Assembly: GCA_031289095.1 (NCBI GenBank) | Contig: JAITQD010000087.1 | Coordinates: forward strand, 1-43,150 | Length of the DNA stretch: 43,150 bases | Reading direction: 5' to 3' | From: Azoarcus sp. | GTDB taxonomy: Bacteria > Pseudomonadota > Gammaproteobacteria > Burkholderiales > Rhodocyclaceae | Shown: in pieces, positions 7,925-15,946 of the stretch | Position numbering within the stretch: position 1 is the first letter of the stretch | How the letters are laid out: each line of letters begins with the position of its first letter | Notes under the pieces: generated by a model | The model's database searches: none | Told to the model about the DNA's origin: nothing | The model's input: the letters and a program-made list of their open reading frames with translations, nothing else | Position numbers and translations under genes: made by a program

Positions 7925-9853
7925 CTATTTTTTTTCCCAGCGCTTCTTGCTGTGTGCGTGGCTTTTGCCCTTGGGCGCATGTTCGCCGTGCTGTTGGCCT
8001 TTGTGCGGCGGGAAAGTCCGGGCGGTGTCACGATTGCTATCGGCATATTTCACGCGTGGTTTGGCGAAAGCCTGTTCGTCGCGGCGCGGGCTGGATGTCC
8101 GAAATTTGCGCGCGGGTGGCGCTTCGCTTTCATCGAGTGGCTGGATGCCGAGCGGGCGGTGACGCACCTGGATGCGGGCGATGGCGGCGAGCAGGTCGGT
8201 GGACAGACGGGCGGGAAGTTCGACCGTGGCGAAGTCGTCGAAAAGGTCAATCTGGCCGATGAAGCGGCCTTCGATACCGCCCTCGTTGGCGAGCGCTCCC
8301 ACGATTTCCTTGGGGGTGACGCCTTGGTCTCGACCGACCTCGATCCGGTAGCGTTGCAGTTTGCTGTCGGAGAAAGTCTGGCTGCGGGCAAGAACTTCGT
8401 TGCGCCCTGGGCGCGGCGCTCGGGCACGGGGCGCGCCGGTGGTGAAGATTTCCTCGCGCGGCGGTTTGTCGTAGCGGTGCGGTGCGAGCGCCAGTTCTGG
8501 GCGGCGCTCGTCTTCCTCGATTCGCAACGGACGTTCGGTCTGGGCGAGATAGGCTAGCGCGGCGGCTATCTCGCGGGCGTCAAGCCCGTTTTCCTCGGCG
8601 ATTTCGTCGATCATGTCGGTGAAAAAGGCCAGATCCATGTCCGGGCTGGCAAGCGTTTCCACTATTTTGCGCTTGAACTGGCTGATCCGCAGGGTGAAGA
8701 CATCCTCGCGCGTGGGGAGCGAGATGGGTTCGATCGGCTGCCGGGTGGCGCGTTCGATGGTCTTCAGCATGCGGTGTTCGCGCGGCGAGACAAAGAGAAT
8801 CGCCACACCCTCGCGTCCAGCCCGTCCGGTGCGGCCAATGCGGTGGATGTAGGCTTCGGCGTCATAGGGAATGTCGTAATTGATGACGTGGCTGACGCGC
8901 GGCACATCAATGCCGCGCGCGGCGACGTCGGTGGCGATTACGATGTCGAGCGCGCCGTTTTTCAGTTGCTCGATTACGCGCTCCCGCAGGCCCTGCGTCA
9001 TGTCGCCGTTGAGGGCGGCGGCGGCGTAGCCGCGTGCGGCGAGTTTGTTGGCCAGCTCGTCCGTGCCGACTTTCGTGCGCACGAAGACGATGGCGGCATC
9101 GAACCGTTCTTCGGCGTCGAGAATGCGGGTGAGGGCGTCGAGCTTGTCGATTCCGCGCACCGGCCAGAAGCACTGGCGGATTTTTGCCACGGTCGACGTA
9201 GTGGCGCGGATGCGGATTTCCTCGGGGTCACGCAGGTGGCGATGGGCGACCTCGCGGATTGCAGCAGGCATGGTGGCCGAAAACAGCGCGGTCTGGCGAT
9301 CTTCCGGCGTGTGTTTGAGTATCCATTCCACGTCGTCGATGAAGCCCATGCGCAGCATTTCGTCGCCTTCGTCGAGCACCAGTGTGGTGAGGGCGCCGAG
9401 CTTGAGGCTGCCGCGTTCGATGTGATCCATGACCCGGCCCGGCGTGCCGACGATCACCTGCGCGCCGCGCGCGAGCTGGCGCAACTGCACGACCATGCTC
9501 TGGCCACCGTAGATTGGCAGGACGTGAAAATTGTGCAGGCGTTGGGCGTATTTGCCGAAGGCTTCGGCGACCTGGAGCGCAAGTTCGCGGGTTGGTGTCA
9601 GCACCAGCGCCTGCGGATGAGCGGCGTTGAGGTCGAGCCGGGCGAGAATGGGCAGCGCGAACGCGGCGGTCTTGCCAGTGCCGGTTTGCGCCTCACCGAG
9701 CAGATCATGACCGGCGAGCAGATGAGGGATACAGGCGGCCTGGATCGGGGAAGGTGTTTCGTAGCCGACCTCGGCAAGCGTGGCGAGCAACTCGGGCGGC
9801 AGGCCCAGTTGCGCGAATGAGGTCAGTGTAGCGGAGGAGGGGGCATCGGTCAT
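7925..9853 (-). CDS. deaD: DEAD-box RNA helicase, DeaD/CsdA-like, with DEGD motif II
   Basis: 642 residues from ATG 9853, where the conserved Q-motif region (TSFAQLGLPP ... PSPIQ) begins; the longer frame starts with an unlikely TTG. Motifs in order: AQTGTGKT at 55-62, PTRELALQ, GG, TPGR at 137-140, motif II DEGD at 161-164 (a Gly where the family has Ala), SAT, and HRIGRTGRAGR. After the helicase core comes a DbpA/DeaD-type RNA-binding domain (RYRIEVGRDQGVTPKEIVGAL ... GQIDLFDDFATVELP) and a basic tail. The same two-domain layout is found in DeaD, which helps ribosome assembly and mRNA unfolding in the cold. It lies next to a cold-shock gene, which fits. No convincing Shine-Dalgarno precedes 9853. 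Confidence 0.9.
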   Translation of the reverse strand: MTDAPSSATLTSFAQLGLPPELLATLAEVGYETPSPIQAACIPHLLAGHDLLGEAQTGTGKTAAFALPILARLDLNAAHPQALVLTPTRELALQVAEAFGKYAQRLHNFHVLPIYGGQSMVVQLRQLARGAQVIVGTPGRVMDHIERGSLKLGALTTLVLDEGDEMLRMGFIDDVEWILKHTPEDRQTALFSATMPAAIREVAHRHLRDPEEIRIRATTSTVAKIRQCFWPVRGIDKLDALTRILDAEERFDAAIVFVRTKVGTDELANKLAARGYAAAALNGDMTQGLRERVIEQLKNGALDIVIATDVAARGIDVPRVSHVINYDIPYDAEAYIHRIGRTGRAGREGVAILFVSPREHRMLKTIERATRQPIEPISLPTREDVFTLRISQFKRKIVETLASPDMDLAFFTDMIDEIAEENGLDAREIAAALAYLAQTERPLRIEEDERRPELALAPHRYDKPPREEIFTTGAPRARAPRPGRNEVLARSQTFSDSKLQRYRIEVGRDQGVTPKEIVGALANEGGIEGRFIGQIDLFDDFATVELPARLSTDLLAAIARIQVRHRPLGIQPLDESEAPPARKFRTSSPRRDEQAFAKPRVKYADSNRDTARTFPPHKGQQHGEHAPKGKSHAHSKKRWEKK

Positions 9854-9913
9854 GGCGGAGGGGCGCGCGAGGCGTGGACAGGGCGAAAGGTGAAAGAAAG
9901 AAATGGCCGTCCG

Positions 9914-9948
9914 CAAAAAAACAAAACGCGACCCGCGGGCCGCGTTTT
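9914..9948 (-). terminator. Rho-independent terminator of the cold-shock gene
   Basis: AAAACGCG (9923-9930) pairs perfectly with CGCGTTTT (9941-9948) around a GC-rich inner CCCGCGGG. On the - strand it runs into seven T (9921-9915). It separates the cold-shock gene from the DEAD-box helicase gene. Confidence 0.85.
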
Positions 9949-9970
9949 CGTGGAAGACCTGCGCTGCTGG

Positions 9971-10180
9971 TCAGAGCGGACGGATGTTGGCCGCTTGCAG
10001 ACCCTTGGGGCCTGTCTTGACTTCAAATTCAACGCGCTGGTTTTCAGCAAGGCTTTTGAAGCCCTTGCCCTGGATTTCGCTGAAATGGGCGAAAAGGTCT
10101 TCTCCGCCTTGTTCGGGAGTGATGAAGCCGAAGCCCTTGGCATCGTTGAACCATTTGACTGTGCCGGTTTGAGTGCTCAT
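9971..10180 (-). CDS. cspA: Cold-shock protein (CspA family)
   Basis: 69 residues from ATG 10180 with AGGAA about seven bases upstream. Single OB-fold cold-shock domain: [18 protein letters not shown] carries RNP1 (KGFGFI) and DLFAHFSEI carries RNP2; the usual [18 protein letters not shown] segment follows. Length is standard (65-70). These proteins bind single-stranded RNA and act as RNA chaperones. Which csp paralogue it is cannot be said. A spacer of about 295 bases to the divergent regulator leaves room for the long leader typical of cold-shock mRNAs. Confidence 0.95.
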   Translation of the reverse strand: MSTQTGTVKWFNDAKGFGFITPEQGGEDLFAHFSEIQGKGFKSLAENQRVEFEVKTGPKGLQAANIRPL

Positions 10181-10475
10181 GTACGTTCCTGGGAAAATCG
10201 AGTTATGTGATTGGGCATGCGCCCGGGAAGCAAGAACGATCAAGAAACGTATCGAGGGAATCCAGCCGGGCAGTTCGCACACGAACACGGAGGTACCACA
10301 GGGACAACGCTTGAATCGACTGCGCCGACACGATACACGGTTTTTGGACTCGTGGTGTTTTTTTTGTAAGACAGACTGTCGTATTTTTGATCATCGTCCA
10401 AGTTTGATACGCAAAAAATTTTTTCCCCATGAAATGGCCTTGACTGAACGTAACGATATAACTAAGATCGTCGAC
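10181..10475. other. Divergent intergenic region between the cold-shock gene and the ArsR-like regulator
   Basis: No coding region is convincing here. The - strand should carry the promoter and probably a long untranslated leader for the cold-shock mRNA, but I see no clear -35/-10 pair. The stretch next to the regulator is AT-rich (10360-10430), including AAAAAATTTTTT near 10413-10424. AACGTAACGA at 10447-10456 is repeated at 10801-10810, before the next gene. Confidence 0.5.
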
Positions 10476-10787
10476 ATGAAGAAAGATTACACCCGTTCCA
10501 TCCCTCCCGAGTGGCGTCCGATGTCCCGCGTGTTCACAGCCTTGGGCGACGAACACCGTCAGCGCATCCTGATGCTGTTCGACAAGGGCGAGCGCCTCAA
10601 CGTAGGCCAGATTGCGGCGGTATCGACGCTGACGCGTTCCACGGTGTCGCATCACCTGAAAATTCTGCGCGAGGCGGACGTGCTGCGCTCGGAAAAACTC
10701 GGCAAGGAAGTCTGGTACTGGATCAACAGAGGCTGGCTGGAAGAAACGCTCGGCAATGTGCTCGCCTATGTGCGCACATACTGCTGA
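10476..10787 (+). CDS. ArsR-family winged-helix regulator without metal-binding motif
   Basis: 103 residues from ATG 10476; an in-frame ATG at 10434 would add 14 residues, and neither has a strong Shine-Dalgarno. The family core starts at VFTALGDEHRQRILMLF, followed by the recognition helix STLTRSTVSHHLKILREADVL and the wing LRSEKLGKEVWYWIN. The ELCVCDL metal site of ArsR/SmtB is absent (the matching stretch reads LNVGQIAAVSTL), so it is probably not a classic metal sensor. It sits 34 bases upstream of aas in the same direction and may control that operon; the shared AACGTAACGA before both genes is a possible, unproven operator. Confidence 0.8.
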   Translation: MKKDYTRSIPPEWRPMSRVFTALGDEHRQRILMLFDKGERLNVGQIAAVSTLTRSTVSHHLKILREADVLRSEKLGKEVWYWINRGWLEETLGNVLAYVRTYC

Positions 10788-10821
10788 TTTTTTTGTAACC
10801 AACGTAACGAAGAAATTGATC

Positions 10822-13014
10822 ATGACAAACACGAATTCGCTGAAAGCCGTCACGCGCGCGTTTCTCCATGTGCTTCTGCGCACTCTGGCGCGTCTCCTTT
10901 TCCGCGTCCGGGTGGAAGGCATCGAGGAAGCACGGGTCGCCAGCGCGGGTGAGGGGCGTCGCCTGCTGGTGATCGCCAACCATGAATCCTTTCTCGACGG
11001 GATACTGCTGGGCCTTTTCCTGCCAATCAAGAACCCGGTGTTCGTGGTCCATACCGAGGTGGTGCGGAACCCGCTGTTGCGGATCGGGCTTGGGTTGATG
11101 GCCGATTATCTGTCGGTTGATCCCGGCAACCCGATGGCGATGAAGCGGGTGGTGCGGCTGCTGGAATCCGGTCGCCCGGTGGTGATCTTCCCGGAAGGGC
11201 GAATCACGCTCACCGGCAGTCTGATGAAAGTCTACGAGGGGCCCGCCTTCGTGGCGGCAAAAACCGGCGCGACACTTTTGCCGGTGCGCCTCGACGGAAT
11301 GTTGCGCAGCTATTTTTCGCGGATGTACGGGCGGCGGCGGCAAGCGTTTCCGCGTGTCACCTTCACCGTGCTGCCGGCCACGACGCTACCGATGCCGGAA
11401 GTGCCGAATGCCAAGTTGCGCCGCCACAGGGCGGGCGAGGCGCTGCGCCACCTGATGCAGGAAATGGCGCTGGCGCAACGGCACCAGAACACCCTGTATG
11501 GCGCCTTGTGCGACGTCATCGAACAATACGGGCGCAACCGCCGTGTCGTCGAGGACATCAAACAGGTGGAATACTCATACCAAGATCTCCTGAAGATGGC
11601 CCTCATGCTCGGGCGGCTGGCCGGGCGCTTTACAAAGTGCGGTGAACGGGTGGGGCTGCTCCTGCCCAACATGGCCCCGACGCTCGGTCTTTTTCTGGGC
11701 CTCACGGCGCTGAAACGGGTGCCGGCGATGCTCAACTACACGGCGGGCGTCGATGGCATGCAGGCGGCGTGCACGGCGACGGAAATTCGCACCCTGATCA
11801 CATCGCGCGCTTTCGTCGAGCAGGCGAAGTTCGGCGACAAACTCGCGGCCTTGCAAGGTCTGGATCGCATCGTCTACCTCGAAGACTTGCGCGAGCAGGC
11901 GAGCTTTCTTGACAAGCTTTGGCTGATGGGGTGGGCGCTGTGGTTTCCGCGCCAAGTGGAAATCGAGGCCACGCCCGAAGATGAGGCGGCGGTGTTGTTC
12001 ACCTCGGGTTCCGAGGGCAAGCCCAAGGGCGTCGTGCTGTCGCACCGCGCGATTCTCGCCAACATCGCGCAGATTCGCGCCATTGTCGACTTCACCAGCG
12101 ACGATCGCGTCCTGAACGTGCTGCCCATTTTCCATTCCTTTGGACTGACGGCGGGAACGCTGCTGCCGGTGCTGACCGGGGCGAGTCTTTTTCTCTATCC
12201 CTCGCCGCTGCATTACCGCATGATCCCGGAACTCGCCTACGATCGGGGCTGCACAGTCATGTTCGGCACCAGCACCTTCCTGGGCCACTATGCCCGCTTC
12301 GCGCACCCCTATGATTTCTACCGCCTGCGCTACGTCGTCGCCGGCGCGGAAAAACTCTCCATCGCAGTGCGAGACCAATGGTTCGAGAAATTCGGCATCC
12401 GCATTCTCGAAGGCTACGGCGCGACCGAAACCGCGCCAGTGATCGCGGTGAACACGCCAATGGCCTTCCGTAGCGGCACGGTCGGACAACTCCTGCCCGG
12501 ACTCGAACATCGCCTGCTGCCAATACCCGGCATCGAACGCGGCGGCGTACTGCACGTGCGCGGCCCCAACGTCATGAGCGGCTATCTGAAAGCGGATCGT
12601 CCCGGCGTGCTGCAAACCCCGGTGTCGGAAGTGGGCGAAGGCTGGTACGAAACCGGCGATATTGTTGACGTCGATGACGACGGCTTTGTGCATATCATCG
12701 GGCGCGTCAAGCGCTTCGCCAAGGTCGCGGGCGAAATGGTGAGCCTGGAAGCGGTGGAAAATCTGGCCGCCGCCGCCGCGCCCGCCGGGCAACATGCAGT
12801 CTCCACCCAACCCGATGCGGGCAAAGGCGAGGCGCTGGTGCTTTTCACCACCACGCCCGATCTCAACCGCGCCATGCTGCAAAAGGCCGCTCAGCAACAA
12901 GGGCTGCCCGAACTGGCCGTGCCGCGCAAGATCGTGCGCGTCGAGGCGCTGCCATTGCTCGGAACCGGCAAAACCGATTACGTCACGCTCAAGAACATGG
13001 CCGGGGGGGTCTGA
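10822..13014 (+). CDS. aas: Bifunctional acyltransferase / acyl-ACP synthetase (Aas-like)
   Basis: 730 residues from ATG 10822. Residues about 1-200 are a PlsC-type acyltransferase: NHESFLDG (H54, D59) and FPEGR at 123-127. Residues about 225-720 are an AMP-binding acyl-ACP/CoA synthetase: FTSGSEGKPKG at 393-403, then EGYGATETAP, YETGDIVDVDDDGF and GRVKRFAKVAGEMV with the C-terminal catalytic lysine in GTGKTDYV. This two-domain layout is that of E. coli Aas, which re-acylates lysophosphatidylethanolamine on the inner face of the membrane. The LplT-like transporter gene two positions downstream supports it. The operon is tight: two bases separate this stop from the next ATG. Confidence 0.9.
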   Translation: MTNTNSLKAVTRAFLHVLLRTLARLLFRVRVEGIEEARVASAGEGRRLLVIANHESFLDGILLGLFLPIKNPVFVVHTEVVRNPLLRIGLGLMADYLSVDPGNPMAMKRVVRLLESGRPVVIFPEGRITLTGSLMKVYEGPAFVAAKTGATLLPVRLDGMLRSYFSRMYGRRRQAFPRVTFTVLPATTLPMPEVPNAKLRRHRAGEALRHLMQEMALAQRHQNTLYGALCDVIEQYGRNRRVVEDIKQVEYSYQDLLKMALMLGRLAGRFTKCGERVGLLLPNMAPTLGLFLGLTALKRVPAMLNYTAGVDGMQAACTATEIRTLITSRAFVEQAKFGDKLAALQGLDRIVYLEDLREQASFLDKLWLMGWALWFPRQVEIEATPEDEAAVLFTSGSEGKPKGVVLSHRAILANIAQIRAIVDFTSDDRVLNVLPIFHSFGLTAGTLLPVLTGASLFLYPSPLHYRMIPELAYDRGCTVMFGTSTFLGHYARFAHPYDFYRLRYVVAGAEKLSIAVRDQWFEKFGIRILEGYGATETAPVIAVNTPMAFRSGTVGQLLPGLEHRLLPIPGIERGGVLHVRGPNVMSGYLKADRPGVLQTPVSEVGEGWYETGDIVDVDDDGFVHIIGRVKRFAKVAGEMVSLEAVENLAAAAAPAGQHAVSTQPDAGKGEALVLFTTTPDLNRAMLQKAAQQQGLPELAVPRKIVRVEALPLLGTGKTDYVTLKNMAGGV

Positions 13015-13016
13015 GC

Positions 13017-14261
13017 ATGAACGCAAAGCCATCGTCCCGCCGCCGCTTCATCAAGGCTGCCACGCTGTTCGCAGCGGGCAGTATTGCCGGGCTGCTGGGT
13101 TGCCAGATCGGGAAACCCTTTCTCGTCAATCCTTGCCGAGACCCGGCGTTCGACGCCCTGCTGGAAAACCCCTGGCTTGCCTCCGTCTGGGATGGGCTGA
13201 ACCCCGCCGATGTCTGGGATTGCCATGTCCACCTCGCAGGGATAGGCGATAGCGGCAACGGCCTTGTGGTGGGAGAAAAACTGCGCAGCTTGTTGCATCC
13301 GGTGTTCTATACCCAGCGCCTGTTTTACCTCAATGGAGGATGCGTCTCGGCCGAAGCGGGCACCGTCGATGAAAACTACGTGCGCCGGCTTGCGCTGCTG
13401 GCGAAGAACATGCGCCCCGGTTTCAAGGCGATGCTGTTCGCATTCGACTGGAGTCACGACGACGAAGGCCGGCCCGTTCGGGACAAAAGCACCTTTTACG
13501 TTCCCGACGACTACGCGCGACGCATGGCGGCGGAACATCCTGACGTGTTCGAGTGGGTCGCCTCCATCCATCCCTATCGGGCCGATGCCGTCGACCGCCT
13601 CGAAGCCGCTGCCGCGCAAGGGGCGAGAGCGGTGAAATGGCTGCCTGCGGCGCAGAACATCGACCCCGCCTCACCGCGTTGCGATGCGTTTTTCGCCGCG
13701 CTGGCGCGCCTGCGCGTCCCACTCATCAGCCACTGCGGCCTGGAAAAAGCGGCGACCGGGTCAAACATGGAGCATTTTGGTAATCCGTTGCGCCTGCGCC
13801 GCGCCATGGACGCGGGTGCGCGGGTCGTTGTGGCGCATTGCGCCACGGCGGGCAAGGATGAGGATCTCGATGCGCCAGGGCGCATAGGCACCAGTTTCGA
13901 TCTGTTCGCGCGCCTGATGGACGATCCGCAGTGGCAGGGCCGTCTCTTTGGCGACATTTCCGCCATCGCGCTGCGCAATCGCCAGCCCGAAGTCATCAAG
14001 ACGCTGCTCGTGCGCGACGACTGGCATGGGCGCCTGCTCAACGGTTCCGACTATCCGCTACCAGGCATCCTGCCGCTGGTGTCGCCCGGCGCGCTTGCCT
14101 CCCACGGGCTTCTACCCAAGGAAGCCGTCGCCGTCCTGGAAGCCTTGCGTGAGCACAATTCCCTTTATTTCGATCTGGCGCTGAAACGTCACCTGTGCTG
14201 GCAGGGCAAATCGTTTCCCGCCCAGGTCTTTGCGACCCGCCCTTTTTTCGAGGCTGCGTGA
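13017..14261 (+). CDS. Exported amidohydrolase-family protein with Tat motif and lipobox
   Basis: 414 residues. The N-terminus has SRRRFIKAA, a twin-arginine motif, then a hydrophobic stretch ending in LLGC (C29), a lipobox, so it is likely a Tat-exported lipoprotein. The body is an amidohydrolase_2-type TIM barrel: metal ligands DCHVH (H70, H72), candidate lysine K207 in KWLP, SHC (H239), AHC (H274) and the late Asp in GSDYP (D345). The metal set looks complete, so an active hydrolase or decarboxylase outside the cytoplasm is likely; the substrate is unknown. It lies between aas and the lplT-like gene with spacings of two and zero bases, which implies a role linked to lysophospholipid traffic (inference). 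Confidence 0.82.
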   Translation: MNAKPSSRRRFIKAATLFAAGSIAGLLGCQIGKPFLVNPCRDPAFDALLENPWLASVWDGLNPADVWDCHVHLAGIGDSGNGLVVGEKLRSLLHPVFYTQRLFYLNGGCVSAEAGTVDENYVRRLALLAKNMRPGFKAMLFAFDWSHDDEGRPVRDKSTFYVPDDYARRMAAEHPDVFEWVASIHPYRADAVDRLEAAAAQGARAVKWLPAAQNIDPASPRCDAFFAALARLRVPLISHCGLEKAATGSNMEHFGNPLRLRRAMDAGARVVVAHCATAGKDEDLDAPGRIGTSFDLFARLMDDPQWQGRLFGDISAIALRNRQPEVIKTLLVRDDWHGRLLNGSDYPLPGILPLVSPGALASHGLLPKEAVAVLEALREHNSLYFDLALKRHLCWQGKSFPAQVFATRPFFEAA

Positions 14262-15635
14262 ATGAACGAGAAATCGCAATTTTCCCAACTTTCCGATGGC
14301 GAAGAAGGTGGGCATCATTCCCAGTTCGCCCTGCTGCGCGAGCGTCGTTTTTGGCCGCTGTTCGTCACCCAGTTTCTGGGCGCGTTCAACGATAACATCT
14401 ATAAAAATGCGCTCATGGTGCTGCTGACTTTCGGCGCCGTTTCCTGGACGACGATGCGATCGGAAGTGCTGGTCAACGTCGCGGCGGGACTCTTCATCCT
14501 GCCGTTCTTTCTTTTTTCCGCCACCGCCGGGCAACTGGCGGACAAGTTCGACAAAGCGCGACTGGCGCGTGCGACCAAGGTGCTGGAAATCGTCATCGTC
14601 CTGCTCGCCGGAGTGGGGTTCTGGCTGCAAAGCCTCAGCGTGCTTCTTGCCGCGCTTTTTCTGCTTGGGCTGCAATCCACCCTGTTCGGCCCGGTGAAAT
14701 ACGCGATCCTGCCGCAGCATCTGCGCGCCGGAGAACTCGTGGGCGGTAACGCGCTGGTGGAAGCAGGCTCTTTTGTCGCCATCCTGTGCGGCACCCTTGC
14801 TGGCGGCCTGTTGGCCGGGTTCGATGGCGGCATCGCGTGGATCGTTGCCATTTGCCTCGTGGCGGCGGTCGCCGGTTTCCTGGCGAGTTGCCGCATTCCT
14901 GCCGCGCCTGCGCCTGCACCAGAACTGAAAATCGCCGTCAACTTTGTCGTGGAATCCTGGCGCTGCATCGGGTTCGCAAGCCGGGAGCGCAGCGTGTTCC
15001 TTTCCATTCTGGGGGTTTCCTGGTTCTGGCTTTACGGCGCGCTGTTGCTGACGCAGTTTCCCGCCTACACCAAGTCGGCGCTCGGTGGAGGTGAAGGCAT
15101 GGTGACGGCGCTGCTTGCGGTGTTCTCGGTCGGTGTCGGCGCAGGGTCGCTTTTCTGCGACCGGCTCACGCAACGGCGGGGGAAGGCGGTGGAGCCGGGG
15201 CTGGTGCCGCTCGGCGCGTTCGGCATGGCGATCTTCGCGCTCGACATGGCGCTCGTCTCGCCGGGGAACGCTGCGGGCGCGGAACTGCCGCTTGCCGAAT
15301 TACTGTGCCAGCCCGGGATCTGGCGTGTCCTCTTGGATCTCGTCATGCTCGGCGGTTTCGGCGGTCTGTATTGCGTGCCGCTTTACGCCCTCGTGCAGCA
15401 ACGCAGCGATGTCGCCCGGCGCGCCCGCGTCATCGCCGCCAACAACATCCTCAACGCGCTTTTCATGGCGATCGGCGCGGTGGGTGCGGCATGGTACCTC
15501 GGACGCGGCCATTCGATTCCCACGCTTTTCCTGGTCATGGTTGGCTTGCACAGCCTGGTCACAATCTACATTTTCAGCGTCGTGCCGGAGTTTCTTGTCC
15601 GCGCGCTGATATGGTTGGGGTGGCGGCGGGAGTAG
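14262..15635 (+). CDS. lplT: LplT-like lysophospholipid transporter (MFS)
   Basis: 457 residues; the ATG abuts the stop of the amidohydrolase gene. The protein is strongly hydrophobic with about twelve membrane segments. The first carries FVTQFLGAFNDNIYKNALMV, then ATAGQLADKFDKARLAR (the MFS loop 2-3 motif) and LQSTLFGPVKYAILPQ, which are marks of LplT and of the fused MFS-PlsC-AMP-binding proteins. LplT flips lysophospholipids inward for re-acylation by Aas. In E. coli the order is lplT-aas; here it is aas-amidohydrolase-lplT. A 310-base gap follows. Confidence 0.85.
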   Translation: MNEKSQFSQLSDGEEGGHHSQFALLRERRFWPLFVTQFLGAFNDNIYKNALMVLLTFGAVSWTTMRSEVLVNVAAGLFILPFFLFSATAGQLADKFDKARLARATKVLEIVIVLLAGVGFWLQSLSVLLAALFLLGLQSTLFGPVKYAILPQHLRAGELVGGNALVEAGSFVAILCGTLAGGLLAGFDGGIAWIVAICLVAAVAGFLASCRIPAAPAPAPELKIAVNFVVESWRCIGFASRERSVFLSILGVSWFWLYGALLLTQFPAYTKSALGGGEGMVTALLAVFSVGVGAGSLFCDRLTQRRGKAVEPGLVPLGAFGMAIFALDMALVSPGNAAGAELPLAELLCQPGIWRVLLDLVMLGGFGGLYCVPLYALVQQRSDVARRARVIAANNILNALFMAIGAVGAAWYLGRGHSIPTLFLVMVGLHSLVTIYIFSVVPEFLVRALIWLGWRRE

Positions 15636-15946
15636 CCGTTGCGGCTCCTTGCTGGCTGAATATGGCGTTGTATTTGATGCTATCTGTAACCGCCGTCCGG
15701 GATTGTCTGCGTGGATAAACAGGGCTATTGCCGGAAAGCAGAAAACCGCAATATAAAAGTCATATTGCATTACGCGTGTTATTGAATCTTGATGGAGTCC
15801 GGTGTGAAGGCGGCGTCACCATTCAGTTGAAATAGTCACGCCGTAACTAATTGACATTTATGGATTTTTTATTTCACTTCCCGTATGGATAAATGTTGTT
15901 CGTTAGGGTATATTGCCGTGATTTTTTCACACGGAGGATGGCCGTT
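15636..15946. other. Intergenic region before the lipoprotein cluster
   Basis: No coding region is convincing. It is more AT-rich than its surroundings, as expected of a promoter region for the cluster that follows. TTGACA occurs at 15851-15856 but no good -10 box lies 16-18 bases after it; TATATT at 15909-15914 could be a -10 box with a poor -35. GGAGG at 15933-15937 is the ribosome-binding site of the next gene. Confidence 0.4.

Noticed and set aside
11575-13032. 485-codon open frame opposite aas
   Set aside because: Shadow in GC-rich DNA; the + strand carries complete PlsC and AMP-binding motifs.
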